Assembly: GCF_003026355.1 (NCBI RefSeq)
Contig: NZ_PYON01000006.1
Span: forward strand, 124,001 to 188,000
DNA from: Photobacterium kishitanii
Lineage (GTDB): Bacteria; Pseudomonadota; Gammaproteobacteria; Enterobacterales; Vibrionaceae
Reading direction: 5' to 3'
DNA length: 64,000 nt
Shown here: positions 1-10,340 of the stretch, in pieces
Layout of the letters: every line of letters starts with the position of its first letter
Numbering within the stretch: position 1 is the first letter of the stretch
Translations under genes and position numbers: made by a program
Notes under the pieces: model-generated
What the model saw: the letters and a program-made list of their open reading frames with translations, nothing else
The model's database searches: none
Told to the model about the DNA's origin: nothing

Positions 1-2133
1 CATACATGAACCAATAAAGACTTCATCAATCGCAGTACCTGCAACATCGGAAAGTAAACGCGCATCATCAGGATCGTTTGGCGCACATAAAATAGGCTCT
101 TTAATATCCGCCAGATCGATCTCAATCACATGCGCATATTCAGCATCTTTATCTGCGCTCATTAGCTCAGGATTAGCTAACCACTCTTGCATCGCTGTAA
201 CACGACGCTCAATAGTACGGCGATCACCATAGCCTTCAGCGATCATCCATTTCAGCATCACGATATTTGAATTTAAATATTCAGTGATTGATTCAGGTGA
301 CAATTTCACCGTACAACCTGCGGCACTGCGCTCCGCCGATGCATCTGAAAGTTCAAATGCTTGCTCAACGGATAGATGCTCGACCCCTTCGATCTCAAGT
401 ACACGCCCTGAGAATTCATTGATCTTGCCAGATTTTTCAACCGTTAATAGCCCTTGCTGAATCGCAAAATAAGGAATTGCATGCACTAAATCACGTAGTG
501 TGATCCCTGCTTGCATCTCACCTTTAAAGCGCACCAAAATAGATTCTGGCATATCCAGCGGCATCACTCCTGTTGCAGCAGCAAACGCCACCAAACCAGA
601 ACCGGCAGGGAATGAAATACCTAATGGGAAACGGGTATGTGAATCACCGCCAGTACCGACAGTATCTGGCAATAACATCCGGTTAAGCCATGAATGGATC
701 ACGCCATCTTTAGGGCGCAACGCCACGCCACCACGATTCATAATAAAATCAGGCAAGGTATGGTGAGTATTGACATCAATCGGTTTTGGATAAGCCGAAG
801 TATGACAAAAAGATTGCATAGTAAGATCGGCAGAAAAACCTAAACACGCTAAATCTTTAAGCTCATCACGGGTCATTGGGCCAGTAGTATCTTGCGAACC
901 AACCGTGGTCATTTTCGGCTCACAGTAAGTGCCAGGGCGAACGCCTTCAACACCACAGGCTTTACCAACCATCTTCTGGGCTAAGGTATACCCTTTACCG
1001 CTGTCTTCAACCGCAACGGGGCGACGGAACACATCAGAGGTAGGTAAGTTCAATGCTTGACGGGCACGATCTGTTAAACCACGACCAATGATCAATGGAA
1101 TTCGACCACCAGCACGCACTTCATCAATCAGAACATCGGTTTTAAGTTTAAAGGTTGATACTAATTCATCGCTACCGTGACGACGTACTTCACCTTTAAA
1201 TGGATAGACATCAATCACATCACCCATCGCAAGCTTAGTAACATCAACTTCAATCGGCAGTGCACCAGCATCTTCCATGGTATTAAAGAAGATCGGTGCG
1301 ATCTTACCGCCAAGCACATAGCCACCGGCGCGCTTATTAGGTACATAAGGGATATCATCCCCCATAAACCACAGTACTGAGTTAGTCGCCGACTTACGCG
1401 AAGAACCCGTACCAACCACATCACCAACATAAACCAGCTGATGACCTAGCTGTTTTAGCGCGTCAATTTGAGTAATTGGACCAATAGTGCCAGCTTGATC
1501 TGGGGTGATCCCTTCACGCTCAATTTTCAACATTGCTAATGCGTGCAGTGGAATATCTGGTCGCGACCATGCATCCGGCGCAGGAGATAAGTCATCGGTA
1601 TTAGTTTCACCGGTGACCTTAAAAACAGTTAAGGTAATTTTTTCAGCAAGAGCAGGTTTAGATAAGAACCACTCGGCATCAGCCCAAGACTGCAGCACTT
1701 GCTCGGCAAAAGCATTGCCTGATTTGGCTTTTTGCTCAACATCATAAAATGAATCAAACATCAGTAATGTATGTGATAACGCCGTCACTGCAATTGGGGC
1801 CAGTTCAGCATCATCAAGTAATGCAATCAACGGCTCAATATTATAACCACCTTGCATAGTGCCTAATAATTGCGCCGCTTTTGCTTTGCTAACCAATGGC
1901 GATTGGGTCTCGCCAGTCGTGATCGCAGCTAGAAAACCGGCCTTAACATAAGCGGCCTCATCGACTCCCGGTGGGATACGGTTTTCTAATAAATCCAGTA
2001 ATACCGCTTCCTCACCTTGCGGTGGGGTTTTTAATAGCTCAATCAGAGCGGCAACCTGTTCTGCATTTAGCGGCTGGGCAACAACCCCTTCAGCCGCACG
2101 TTCTTCGACGTGTTTACGGTAGGCTTCAAGCAC
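1..2133 (-). CDS. acnB: aconitate hydratase B, 3' end cut by window
   Basis: Bifunctional aconitase B / 2-methylisocitrate dehydratase of the TCA cycle, a cytoplasmic 4Fe-4S enzyme. The frame is open from position 2133 to the left edge, giving 711 codons of a family that is about 865 long. The N-terminus reads [18 protein letters not shown], matching AcnB N-termini, with the HEAT-like domain ([18 protein letters not shown]) near residues 50-70. The last residues read EVFIGSCM, so the window stops one residue after the first cluster cysteine. I chose the GTG at 2133: AGAGGA lies 8-9 bases upstream, and the ATG a few bases earlier is in another frame. It stands alone, pointing away from lpdA. 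The missing 3' part holds the other two cluster cysteines. Confidence 0.95.
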   Translation of the reverse strand, partial: MLEAYRKHVEERAAEGVVAQPLNAEQVAALIELLKTPPQGEEAVLLDLLENRIPPGVDEAAYVKAGFLAAITTGETQSPLVSKAKAAQLLGTMQGGYNIEPLIALLDDAELAPIAVTALSHTLLMFDSFYDVEQKAKSGNAFAEQVLQSWADAEWFLSKPALAEKITLTVFKVTGETNTDDLSPAPDAWSRPDIPLHALAMLKIEREGITPDQAGTIGPITQIDALKQLGHQLVYVGDVVGTGSSRKSATNSVLWFMGDDIPYVPNKRAGGYVLGGKIAPIFFNTMEDAGALPIEVDVTKLAMGDVIDVYPFKGEVRRHGSDELVSTFKLKTDVLIDEVRAGGRIPLIIGRGLTDRARQALNLPTSDVFRRPVAVEDSGKGYTLAQKMVGKACGVEGVRPGTYCEPKMTTVGSQDTTGPMTRDELKDLACLGFSADLTMQSFCHTSAYPKPIDVNTHHTLPDFIMNRGGVALRPKDGVIHSWLNRMLLPDTVGTGGDSHTRFPLGISFPAGSGLVAFAAATGVMPLDMPESILVRFKGEMQAGITLRDLVHAIPYFAIQQGLLTVEKSGKINEFSGRVLEIEGVEHLSVEQAFELSDASAERSAAGCTVKLSPESITEYLNSNIVMLKWMIAEGYGDRRTIERRVTAMQEWLANPELMSADKDAEYAHVIEIDLADIKEPILCAPNDPDDARLLSDVAGTAIDEVFIGSCM

Positions 2134-2138
2134 GACAT

Positions 2139-2383
2139 ATTCCTCTTATATTGGCTCGACTATAGCGTCGAACATCCTTGGAAGTTGAATGATCTCTCTC
2201 TGATCAATGATTGACGTTTAATCCATACCTTACGTCTTCGCTGTTAATCAGAGATCAAAACTGTTAAATACCATATCACTTTTAACCTAATTTTAAAATG
2301 AGTCGATGTTTTACAACATTCACAAATTTGTAAGTTTGTTGCACTCGTCGCGGTTAATTTTTCATCATTATCAAATCTCAGCC
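2139..2383. other. acnB upstream region
   Basis: Non-coding DNA between the acnB start and the lpdA terminator. It should carry the acnB promoter and leader, reading leftward. It is AT-rich; the stretch near 2320-2340 has a direct echo (AAATTTGTAAGTTTGT). I see no small gene and no clear sigma-70 promoter that I would place with confidence. Confidence 0.4.
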
Positions 2384-2412
2384 ACAAAAAAAGCGCCTAT
2401 CAGGCGCTTTTT
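2384..2412 (-). terminator. intrinsic terminator after lpdA
   Basis: The arms AAGCGCCT and AGGCGCTT (2391-2398 and 2401-2408) form a compact GC-rich hairpin, followed on the minus strand by a run of seven T. It lies 27 bases beyond the lpdA stop and ends the pdhR-aceEF-lpdA unit. The A/T runs on both sides would also let it work on the plus strand. Confidence 0.85.
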
Positions 2413-2438
2413 AATTAACCGAGCAAGTTAAGCGAGAA

Positions 2439-3869
2439 TTACTTCTTACGCTTTACTGCTTTTGCATTTGGAAGGTCAGTGATTGAACCTTCAAATACTT
2501 CTGCTGCAAGGCCAATTGACTCATGCAATGTTGGGTGAGCGTGAATAGTTAATGCAATATCTTCTGCATCACAACCCATCTCGATCGCTAGACCGATTTC
2601 ACCGAGTAATTCACCACCGTTAGTACCAACGATAGCACCACCGATAACGCGGTGAGTGTCTTTATCGAAGATCATCTTAGTCATACCATCAGCACAATCA
2701 GATGCGATTGCACGACCAGACGCAGCCCATGGGAATGTTGCAACTTCGTAGTTAATACCTTCAGCTTTTGCTTCTTTCTCAGTCTTACCTACCCACGCAA
2801 CTTCTGGCTCAGTGTACGCAATTGAAGGAATTACTTTAGGATCGAAGTAGTGCTTCTTACCAGAAATAACTTCTGCAGCTACGTGACCTTCATGCACACC
2901 TTTGTGAGCAAGCATAGGTTGACCAACAACGTCACCAATCGCGTGAATGTGCGCTACGTTAGTACGTAGTTGCTTATCTACATTGATAAAGCCGCGCTCA
3001 TCAACATTGATACCCGCTTTCTCAGCATCAATAAGTTTACCATTTGGTACACGGCCGATAGCCACTAGCACTGCATCATAACGAACAGGCTCAGCTGGTG
3101 CTTTCTTGCCTTCCATTGATACGTAGATACCGTCTTCTTTCGCTTCAACTGCTGTTACTTTCGTTTCTAGCATTAAGTTGAATTTCTTAGAAATACGCTT
3201 AGTGAAGACTTTAATGATATCTTTATCAGCAGCAGGGATAACTTGATCGAACATTTCAACAACGTCGACATCAGAACCTAGTGCGTGATAAACCGTACCC
3301 ATTTCAAGACCAATGATACCGCCGCCCATAACAAGTAACTTTTCAGGTACTTCTTTCAGCTCTAGCGCATCTGTTGAATCCCAAATACGTGGGTCTTCAT
3401 GTGGAATGAAAGGTAGCTTAATTGGGCGTGAACCCGCAGCAATAATTGCATTGTCGAATGTTACTGTCGTTTGACCGTCAGCGCCTTCAACAACGATTGA
3501 ATTAGGACCAGTAAATTTACCGTAACCGTTAACCACGTTAACTTTACGCATCTTAGCCATACCGCCAAGACCGCCAGTAAGTTGGGTAATTACTTTATCT
3601 TTCCATAGACGGATTTTATTAATATCGGTTTGTGGCTCACCGAAAATCACGCCATGTTCAGCCATCGCTTTTGCTTCTTCAATAACTTTCGCTACGTGAA
3701 GTAGAGCTTTTGATGGAATACAGCCGACGTTAAGACATACGCCGCCTAGAGTATTGTATTTTTCGATTAGAACCGTATCTAGACCTAAGTCTGCACAACG
3801 GAATGCCGCAGAATAACCTGCAGGGCCTGAACCCAACACCACTACCTGGGCTTTAATTTCTTTGCTCAT
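2439..3869 (-). CDS. lpdA: dihydrolipoyl dehydrogenase (E3)
   Basis: FAD-dependent E3 subunit that reoxidises dihydrolipoamide for the pyruvate and 2-oxoglutarate dehydrogenase complexes and the glycine cleavage system. The N-terminal FAD fold (GSGPAGYSAA, residues 13-22) is followed by the redox disulfide GGVCLNVGCIPSK with Cys45 and Cys50. A second Rossmann motif (GGGIIGLEMG) and the C-terminal HAHPTLHES catalytic His-Glu are present. Full length at 476 residues. Two ATGs are in tandem; I prefer the second (3869) because GAGG is 5 bases upstream of it, and the protein then starts MSKEIKAQVVVLG as in relatives. It is last in the pdhR-aceE-aceF-lpdA order, about 200 bases after aceF, so a separate promoter is possible. 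Confidence 0.97.
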   Translation of the reverse strand: MSKEIKAQVVVLGSGPAGYSAAFRCADLGLDTVLIEKYNTLGGVCLNVGCIPSKALLHVAKVIEEAKAMAEHGVIFGEPQTDINKIRLWKDKVITQLTGGLGGMAKMRKVNVVNGYGKFTGPNSIVVEGADGQTTVTFDNAIIAAGSRPIKLPFIPHEDPRIWDSTDALELKEVPEKLLVMGGGIIGLEMGTVYHALGSDVDVVEMFDQVIPAADKDIIKVFTKRISKKFNLMLETKVTAVEAKEDGIYVSMEGKKAPAEPVRYDAVLVAIGRVPNGKLIDAEKAGINVDERGFINVDKQLRTNVAHIHAIGDVVGQPMLAHKGVHEGHVAAEVISGKKHYFDPKVIPSIAYTEPEVAWVGKTEKEAKAEGINYEVATFPWAASGRAIASDCADGMTKMIFDKDTHRVIGGAIVGTNGGELLGEIGLAIEMGCDAEDIALTIHAHPTLHESIGLAAEVFEGSITDLPNAKAVKRKK

Positions 3870-4023
3870 CATGACCTCGTTGTAAGTCTTTTATCCCTAA
3901 CAGGCTATCAGCTATGCTGTACTTTTTTAATGCTAAATTTATTATCAAACTGATTAACAAGTTTACAGACCTGTTAACAACATGAAAAATAAATTACCGC
4001 AGCCTGTGAGCTAAACAACAATT

Positions 4024-4048
4024 CCATGCCTACTCAGCGTAGGCATGG
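4024..4048 (-). other. stable hairpin between aceF and lpdA
   Basis: Perfect 10-bp inverted repeat, CCATGCCTAC (4024-4033) and GTAGGCATGG (4039-4048), with a 5-base loop. It begins 18 bases past the aceF stop and is not followed by a T run, so it is a poor intrinsic terminator. It could be an RNA processing or 3'-end protection element that uncouples aceEF from lpdA dosage; that role is inferred. Confidence 0.6.
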
Positions 4049-4066
4049 CGTTGTGGATGTGAAACC

Positions 4067-5944
4067 TTATAGTACCAAACGGCGGATGTCTGATAGACAA
4101 CCATTTAGGTAAGTAATGAAACGTGCACCTTCAGCACCATCAATCACACGGTGATCGTATGATAGTGATAACGGAAGTTGTAGACGCGGTTCAAACTCTT
4201 TACCGTTCCATACTGGCTTCATTTCAGACTTAGATACACCAAGGATACCTACTTCTGGTGCATTCACGATTGGTGTGAACGCAGTACCACCTAAGCCACC
4301 TAGGCTTGAGATAGTGAAACAGCCACCTTGCATATCAGATGCAGTTAGCTTACCAGCACGTGCTTTCTTAGAGATAGTCATTAGCTCTTCAGAAAGCTCG
4401 TAAATACCTTTCTTGTTCACGTCTTTAAATACAGGAACAACCAAGCCATTCGGGGTATCTACCGCGATGCCGATGTTGATGTATTTCTTCAGAATCAAGC
4501 TCTCGCCATCGTCAGATAGTGAAGAGTTGAATGAAGGGAACGCTTCCAATGCTTTCGCAGCAGCTTTAAGAATGAACACAAGTGGCGTGATCTTCATGCC
4601 AGAGTCTTTCTTCGCTTCGATAGCGTTTTGGTCTTTACGGAATGCTTCAAGCTCAGTGATATCAGCATTATCCCACTGTGTAACGTGCGGGATCATTACC
4701 CAGTTACGGTGTAGGTTAGCGCCAGAGATCTTCTTAATGCGAGAAAGAGGCTTAACTTCTGTGTCACCAAACTTGCTGAAGTCAATCTTCGGCCAAGGTA
4801 GTAGACCCAATGCTGCGCCGTCGCCTTTACCTGAAGCCGATGCTGCTGCACCAGACTCAAGACGCTTAAGTGCATCTTTAACGAAGCTTTGTACGTCTTC
4901 TTTAAGAACGCGGTTCTTACGGCCAGTACCTTTAACTTTCGCAAGGTTAACACCAAACTCACGTGCTAGACGACGAACAACAGGTGATGCATGTGCATAA
5001 TCGTTGTTTTCTTCAAAGTCGCCAGTTGTCGCTGCTGGAGCAGATGCAACTGGTGCTGAAGCTGGAGCTGCTGCTTGAGCTGGTGCTGCAACCGCTACTG
5101 CAACAGGTGCTGCGCCAGCAACTTCAAATACCATGATCAATGAACCAGTAGAAACCTTGTCGCCAGCGGCGATTTTGATTTCTTTGATAGTACCAGCGAA
5201 AGGTGCAGGTACTTCCATTGATGCTTTGTCGCCTTCAACAGTAATTAGAGATTGCTCTTCTTCTACTGTATCGCCAACAGCTACCATGATTTCAGTAACT
5301 TCAACTTCATCACCGCCGATGTCAGGCACGTGAACATCTTTAGCTGCTGCAACAGCTGGAGCCGCAGCTACAGGTGCTGCAGCTTGCGCTGGAGCCGCTG
5401 CTGGTGCAGAACCCGCAACTTCAAAGATCATCACAAGTGAGCCAGTTGACACTTTATCACCCGTTGCGATTTTGATTTCTTTTAGTACGCCAGCAAACGG
5501 TGCAGGTACTTCCATTGATGCTTTATCGCCTTCAACAGTAAGTAGTGACTGCTCTTCTTCGATGCTGTCGCCGATAGCAACCATGATTTCAGTTACTTCA
5601 ACTTCATCACCGCCGATGTCAGGCACGTGTACTTCTTTAAGTTCAGCCGCTGCTGCTGCAACAGGCGCAGCAACGGGTGCCGCTTCAGCGACAGGAGCTG
5701 CTACTGCAGCGCCTTCAGCTTCAAAGATCATGATCAATGAACCAGTAGAGACTGTGTCACCAACAGCGATTTTAATTTCTTTAACAATACCCGCTTGTGA
5801 AGCAGGCACTTCCATTGATGCTTTATCGCCTTCAACAGTGATCAGTGATTGTTCTTCTTCAACCTTGTCGCCAACGCTAACAAGAATCTCAGTTACTTCA
5901 ACCTCATCCGCACCGATATCTGGTACATTAATTTCGATTGCCAT
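4067..5944 (-). CDS. aceF: pyruvate dehydrogenase E2, dihydrolipoyl acetyltransferase
   Basis: Core of the pyruvate dehydrogenase complex; transfers the acetyl group from lipoyl-lysine to CoA. 625 residues with three tandem lipoyl domains, each with the GDKASME lipoylation motif (Lys near residues 41, 145 and 243), separated by Ala/Pro-rich swinging linkers. A peripheral-subunit binding domain ([16 protein letters not shown], about 322-350) and the catalytic domain with [12 protein letters not shown] near the C-terminus follow. The three lipoyl modules are near-repeats at DNA level, so copy number could change by recombination. It lies 12 bases after aceE in the same operon. Confidence 0.98.
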   Translation of the reverse strand: MAIEINVPDIGADEVEVTEILVSVGDKVEEEQSLITVEGDKASMEVPASQAGIVKEIKIAVGDTVSTGSLIMIFEAEGAAVAAPVAEAAPVAAPVAAAAAELKEVHVPDIGGDEVEVTEIMVAIGDSIEEEQSLLTVEGDKASMEVPAPFAGVLKEIKIATGDKVSTGSLVMIFEVAGSAPAAAPAQAAAPVAAAPAVAAAKDVHVPDIGGDEVEVTEIMVAVGDTVEEEQSLITVEGDKASMEVPAPFAGTIKEIKIAAGDKVSTGSLIMVFEVAGAAPVAVAVAAPAQAAAPASAPVASAPAATTGDFEENNDYAHASPVVRRLAREFGVNLAKVKGTGRKNRVLKEDVQSFVKDALKRLESGAAASASGKGDGAALGLLPWPKIDFSKFGDTEVKPLSRIKKISGANLHRNWVMIPHVTQWDNADITELEAFRKDQNAIEAKKDSGMKITPLVFILKAAAKALEAFPSFNSSLSDDGESLILKKYINIGIAVDTPNGLVVPVFKDVNKKGIYELSEELMTISKKARAGKLTASDMQGGCFTISSLGGLGGTAFTPIVNAPEVGILGVSKSEMKPVWNGKEFEPRLQLPLSLSYDHRVIDGAEGARFITYLNGCLSDIRRLVL

Positions 5945-5956
5945 TATATTTGCCTC

Positions 5957-8623
5957 TTACGCGTATAGCGGGTTGATCTTGTCTGCGTCAATGTTAAATT
6001 TAGCGATTGCTTGAGCAACAACAGAATTCTCGATATCACCACGTTTTGCCAATTCAGAAAGTGCAGCAACAACAACGTAGCCTGCATTAACTTCAAAATG
6101 ACGACGTAGGTTTGCACGGCTATCTGAACGACCGAAGCCATCAGTACCAAGTACTTTAAATGACTCTGAAGGCATGAACGCGCGAACTTGTTCTGCGTAG
6201 TTCTTCATGTAGTCAGTCGCAGCGATTGCAGGTTCAGTACCCATAACCGTTGTAATGTAAGCTACTTTCTGCTCAGCTTCAGGGTGAAGCATGTTGTAAC
6301 GCTCTGCATCTTGACCGTCACGAGTCAATTCATTGAATGATGTTACTGAGTAAACATCAGATGCTACGCCGTAATCTTCACTTAGAATTTGTGCCGCTGC
6401 GCGTACTTCATTCATGATAGTACCAGAGCTCATTAACTGAACTTTAGACTTATCACCAGCGTAAGACTCAAGCTTGTAAATACCCTTACGAATACCTTCT
6501 TCTGCGCCTTCTGGCATACCAGGCATCGCATAGTTTTCATTCATTACTGTTAGGTAGTAATAAATGTTCTCTTGGTTCTCACCGTACATGCGACGAATAC
6601 CGTCTTGCATGATAACCGCTAGCTCGTAAGCAAACGTTGGGTCATAAGAGATACAGTTAGGTACAGTGTTAGCCATGATGTGTGAATGGCCATCTTCGTG
6701 CTGTAGACCTTCACCGTTCAAGGTTGTACGACCTGCAGTAGCACCTAATAGGAAGCCACGTGCTTGTTGGTCACCTGCCATCCACGCCATGTCGCCAACA
6801 CGTTGGAAGCCGAACATTGAGTAGTAGATGTAGAATGGAATCATTGGTAGATCGTTGGTGCTGTAAGATGTTGCAGCAGCAACCCAAGAAGCCATTGAAC
6901 CTAGTTCGTTGATACCTTCTTGCAATACCTGACCTGAGTTTGCTTCTTTGTAGTAAGAAACAACGCCACGGTCTTCTGGAGTGTAAGTTTGACCCGCTGG
7001 GTTGTAGATACCCACTTGACGGAATAGACCTTCCATACCAAATGTACGTGCTTCATCACAAATGATTGGCACGATGTTCTTACCGATATTCTTATCTTTC
7101 AATAGAATATTTAGCGTACGAACGTAAGCCATAGTGGTAGAGATTTCACGCTTTTGCTCAACAAGCAATGGTGCAAATTCTTCAAGCTCAGGTACTTTAA
7201 ATTCTTGAGTGAACTTAGGGTTACGCTTAGGCGTATAACCTAGTAGTGCATCACGACGAGCGTGCAAGTAGTTATACTCTGCAGAACCTTGTTCAAGCTC
7301 TAGGTAAGGCAATGATTTAATTGCTTCGTCAGAGATAAGGTCTTGTAGGCCTAAACGATCGCGTAGGTATTGAACATGAGTCATGTCCATTTTCTTCACG
7401 CCGTGAGCAATGTTTTTACCTTCAGCTGCTTCACCCATGCCGTAACCTTTAACAGTTTTAGCAAGGATTACAGTTGGTTTACCTTGAGTCTCTTTCGCAT
7501 TCGTAAATGCAGCAAATAGTTTTGATGAATCGTGGCCGCCACGTTTCAGTTCAAAGATTTGCTCATCAGTCATATCAGCAACAAGTGCTGCAGTCTCAGG
7601 GTACTTACCAAAGAAGTTCTCACGTACGTAAGCGCCATCTTTAGATTTAAATGTCTGGTAGTCACCATCGATAGTTTCGTTCATTAACTGAAGTAGTTTA
7701 CCGCTAGTGTCTTTTGCTAGTAGTGAATCCCAGTTGTTACCCCAGATCACTTTAACCACATTCCAGCCTGCACCTTTAAATAGGCCTTCTAGCTCTTGAA
7801 TGATCTTACCATTACCCATAACTGGGCCATCTAGGCGCTGTAAGTTACAGTTGATAAGGAAACATAGGTTATCTAGCTTCTCACGTGCAGCGAAAGAAAT
7901 CGCACCGCGTGATTCTGGCTCATCCATCTCGCCGTCACCTAGGAACGCGTAAACACGTTGCGCTGAAGTGTCTTTAAGACCACGGCCTTCTAAATATTTA
8001 AGGAAACGTGCTTGGTAGATCGCAGAAATAGGACCTAGACCCATAGATACCGTCGGGAACTGCCAGAATTCAGGCATTAACTTAGGGTGTGGGTATGAAG
8101 GAATACCTTTGCCATCAACTTCTTGACGGAAGTTATCAAGTTGCTCCGCAGTCAAACGACCTTCAACGAATGCACGAGAGTAGATCCCTGGAGAGATGTG
8201 ACCTTGGTAATAAACCAAATCGCCGCCATCAACGTCATTAGGTGCTCGGAAGAAGTGGTTAAAACATACTTCATAGAAAGCAGAAGCAGACTGGTAAGAA
8301 GCCATGTGGCCGCCTAGGTCTAAATCTTTCTTCGAAGCACGCAATACGATCATGATTGCGTTCCAACGAATAATAGAACGGATACGACGCTCTAGCGTAA
8401 TATCACCTGGGTAAGCAGGCTGTTGCTCCGCAGGAATCGTATTAATGTAATTTGTGTTGATGCCAGTGGCCATATCAACGCCATCTAAACGTGCTTTGTC
8501 CAATACTTGCTCTAGTAAGTACTGGGCGCGTTCAACACCTTCTTCACGGACTACTGATTCAAGAGCTTCTAACCAATCTTGAGTTTCCAGTGCATCCACG
8601 TCACTCTTCATGACTTCAGACAT
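5957..8623 (-). CDS. aceE: pyruvate dehydrogenase E1, homodimeric type
   Basis: Thiamine diphosphate-dependent decarboxylase that feeds acetyl groups to AceF. 888 residues, the usual length for the single-chain E1 of gamma-proteobacteria. The N-terminus MSEVMKSDVDALETQDWLEAL matches the family region that contacts E2. The ThDP-binding segment GDGEMDEPESRGAISFA and downstream N (LINCNLQRLDGP) are present, as are the C-terminal transketolase segments. AAGGA lies upstream of the ATG. It follows pdhR by 77 bases and is probably co-transcribed from the PdhR-controlled promoter. Confidence 0.98.
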   Translation of the reverse strand: MSEVMKSDVDALETQDWLEALESVVREEGVERAQYLLEQVLDKARLDGVDMATGINTNYINTIPAEQQPAYPGDITLERRIRSIIRWNAIMIVLRASKKDLDLGGHMASYQSASAFYEVCFNHFFRAPNDVDGGDLVYYQGHISPGIYSRAFVEGRLTAEQLDNFRQEVDGKGIPSYPHPKLMPEFWQFPTVSMGLGPISAIYQARFLKYLEGRGLKDTSAQRVYAFLGDGEMDEPESRGAISFAAREKLDNLCFLINCNLQRLDGPVMGNGKIIQELEGLFKGAGWNVVKVIWGNNWDSLLAKDTSGKLLQLMNETIDGDYQTFKSKDGAYVRENFFGKYPETAALVADMTDEQIFELKRGGHDSSKLFAAFTNAKETQGKPTVILAKTVKGYGMGEAAEGKNIAHGVKKMDMTHVQYLRDRLGLQDLISDEAIKSLPYLELEQGSAEYNYLHARRDALLGYTPKRNPKFTQEFKVPELEEFAPLLVEQKREISTTMAYVRTLNILLKDKNIGKNIVPIICDEARTFGMEGLFRQVGIYNPAGQTYTPEDRGVVSYYKEANSGQVLQEGINELGSMASWVAAATSYSTNDLPMIPFYIYYSMFGFQRVGDMAWMAGDQQARGFLLGATAGRTTLNGEGLQHEDGHSHIMANTVPNCISYDPTFAYELAVIMQDGIRRMYGENQENIYYYLTVMNENYAMPGMPEGAEEGIRKGIYKLESYAGDKSKVQLMSSGTIMNEVRAAAQILSEDYGVASDVYSVTSFNELTRDGQDAERYNMLHPEAEQKVAYITTVMGTEPAIAATDYMKNYAEQVRAFMPSESFKVLGTDGFGRSDSRANLRRHFEVNAGYVVVAALSELAKRGDIENSVVAQAIAKFNIDADKINPLYA

Positions 8624-8700
8624 GCGATCTATCCTTTCGTTATAATCTACTAAACTAACAATGTCGCGACTTGCAAATGGCCTTTGGCTGATAAAGAACC

Positions 8701-9474
8701 CTAGTCAAGCCCGTCCTTGCGTTGTTGAATTCGACGGAGAGAGCGTTCACGTCTGCTATCTTCTCGCGATAAATCCAACAAAGTCTCCTCAATGTAAGCC
8801 AAATGTGCGTGGGATGCTTCACGTGCCTTTTCTGGCTGTTTAGAAACAATCGCCTCAACAATATTGGCTCGATGCTTACTAACCTTATCCACCACCTCTT
8901 GGCGACGATTAAGGTGTTCAAAATTCTGTAGTACGTTTTGTTCCAACAACGGCGCTAAACTGCGAATAATATGGAGTAACACCACATTATGCGCTGACTC
9001 TGTGACCGCAATAAGATATTGCATCACTGCGGCTGCTTCAGCGGCTAAATCGCCTTGCTGTTGGGCTTGTTGAATGCACACATGACAATCTTTAATTCGA
9101 TTAAAATCATCATCATTACCACGCAGGGCCGCATAATATGCCGCTAATCCCTCTAGCGCATGGCGTGCTTCGACTAAATCTAATTGTGTTTCTGGGTGAG
9201 CAGCCAATAAATCTAATAACGGCTCAGAGAAACTTTTCCACAAATCATCGGTGACAAATGTGCCACCACCTTGACGACGAGTCAGTAAATGTTTGGCTTC
9301 TAAGCGTTGAATCGCCTCTCGAACCGAAGGACGAGAAACATCAAATTGTTTTGCCAATTCGCGCTCTGGAGGCAATTGTTGTCCGGGCGATAACGTCCCC
9401 TCGACAATCAAACACTCAAGCTCTTGCTCGATAGCATCACAAAGTTTAGGTTGGCGAATACGTTTATACGTCAT
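8701..9474 (-). CDS. pdhR: pyruvate-responsive transcriptional repressor, GntR/FadR family
   Basis: Represses its own operon and releases DNA when pyruvate binds. The N-terminal winged helix spans about residues 8-75, with [31 protein letters not shown]... typical of FadR-type regulators, followed by an all-helical FCD effector domain with its His/Asp/Arg pocket residues. 257 residues, normal length. It heads pdhR-aceE-aceF-lpdA, and a perfect operator lies 57-73 bases upstream of its ATG, so autoregulation is very likely. Confidence 0.96.
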   Translation of the reverse strand: MTYKRIRQPKLCDAIEQELECLIVEGTLSPGQQLPPERELAKQFDVSRPSVREAIQRLEAKHLLTRRQGGGTFVTDDLWKSFSEPLLDLLAAHPETQLDLVEARHALEGLAAYYAALRGNDDDFNRIKDCHVCIQQAQQQGDLAAEAAAVMQYLIAVTESAHNVVLLHIIRSLAPLLEQNVLQNFEHLNRRQEVVDKVSKHRANIVEAIVSKQPEKAREASHAHLAYIEETLLDLSREDSRRERSLRRIQQRKDGLD

Positions 9475-9530
9475 TATGATTAACGCTTCTTATAGTCAAT
9501 CTGATTCATAACAAAACTAACAATACGGAT

Positions 9531-9547
9531 AATTGGTATTACCAATT
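9531..9547 (-). promoter_or_regulatory. PdhR operator
   Basis: AATTGGTATTACCAATT, a perfect palindrome of the form known for PdhR (ATTGGTnnnACCAAT). It lies upstream of pdhR, where the promoter of pdhR-aceEF-lpdA should be. Binding here would explain pyruvate-responsive control. I could not place the -35 and -10 hexamers with confidence. Confidence 0.9.
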
Positions 9548-9771
9548 TACTGACGAGGAAAGTTTACAGAAATAATCGCGAAAGTCCACATTCAACTTGA
9601 TTGAAATCATAGAATGCGGCTCGTTTAACAAAAAACACACATCAGCATCAACTAACGCCAACAAACGTAATTAGATTAAGATACAGTCAGTACTTGAAAA
9701 CAACCTCTAACCAACCAAAGCAAACCTTTGCTTCGCTTTTTTTATCAACAATATAATGAATAAATAACCGC

Positions 9772-10317
9772 TTAAAGCTGACTTTTATAACTCAGCCAAT
9801 TAAACACTAATCCCGGATCTGTTTTACGCCCAGGCGCAATAAATTCATGCCCCGTTACTCGCTGGCGAGTAATAGCAGGATAATGCTGCATAATTTTTTT
9901 ACTGAGTGCCGTTAGCGTCTGATACTGATTGCTGGTAAAGGGTAAATAATCGCAACCTTCAAGCTCAATCCCAATCGAATAGTCATTACATTTATCTCGC
10001 CCTTCAAAACAAGAAACACCGGCATGCCACGCACGAGCATTAAATGGCACAAACTGAATAATACTGCCATCACGACGGATCAAACAGTGAGCCGAAACGC
10101 GGAATTGATGAATTAATGCGAAATAAGCATGTTCATTCGGATCGAGCTGGCCAGTAAACAGTTGCTCAATGTAAGGCCCACCAAACTCCCCCGGTGGTAA
10201 GCTGATGTTATGTACCACTAACAATGAAACTTCATCATCAGGACGCGGATCACAAAATGGCGATGGCACTTGCTTAACGTTATCGAGCCAATGGTCGCTG
10301 TTAATAGTTAGGGTCAT
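9772..10317 (-). CDS. ampD: 1,6-anhydro-N-acetylmuramyl-L-alanine amidase
   Basis: Cytoplasmic zinc amidase that removes the stem peptide from anhydro-muropeptides during cell-wall recycling. Loss of AmpD derepresses ampC in bacteria with AmpR. Amidase_2 fold with candidate zinc ligands at VVHNISLP (His36), ARAWHAGVS and VTGHEFIAPGRKTDPG. 181 residues, normal length. The ATG at 10317 has GAGGTT at a good distance. Its 5' region is unusual: a 16.9-copy heptanucleotide array begins only 24 bases upstream of the start codon, so promoter strength or leader structure could vary with copy number. Confidence 0.95.
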   Translation of the reverse strand: MTLTINSDHWLDNVKQVPSPFCDPRPDDEVSLLVVHNISLPPGEFGGPYIEQLFTGQLDPNEHAYFALIHQFRVSAHCLIRRDGSIIQFVPFNARAWHAGVSCFEGRDKCNDYSIGIELEGCDYLPFTSNQYQTLTALSKKIMQHYPAITRQRVTGHEFIAPGRKTDPGLVFNWLSYKSQL

Positions 10318-10340
10318 ATCAACCTCAGAGTAAAGAATAG

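Noticed and set aside
3954-3977. Operator upstream of lpdA (TTAACAAG...CCTGTTAA)
   Set aside because: One mismatch, AT-rich, and only one comparable site in the window; too weak to list as a feature, though mentioned with the degQ repeat.
4413-6014. Plus-strand frames rich in Ala, Ser, Thr opposite aceF
   Set aside because: Shadow frames of the GC-biased third positions of aceF; they lack ribosome binding sites and run antisense to a certain gene.
9720-9755. Intrinsic terminator for ampD
   Set aside because: AAGCAAA/TTTGCTT can pair, but the T run is on the plus-strand side, whereas ampD reads leftward; weak on that strand.
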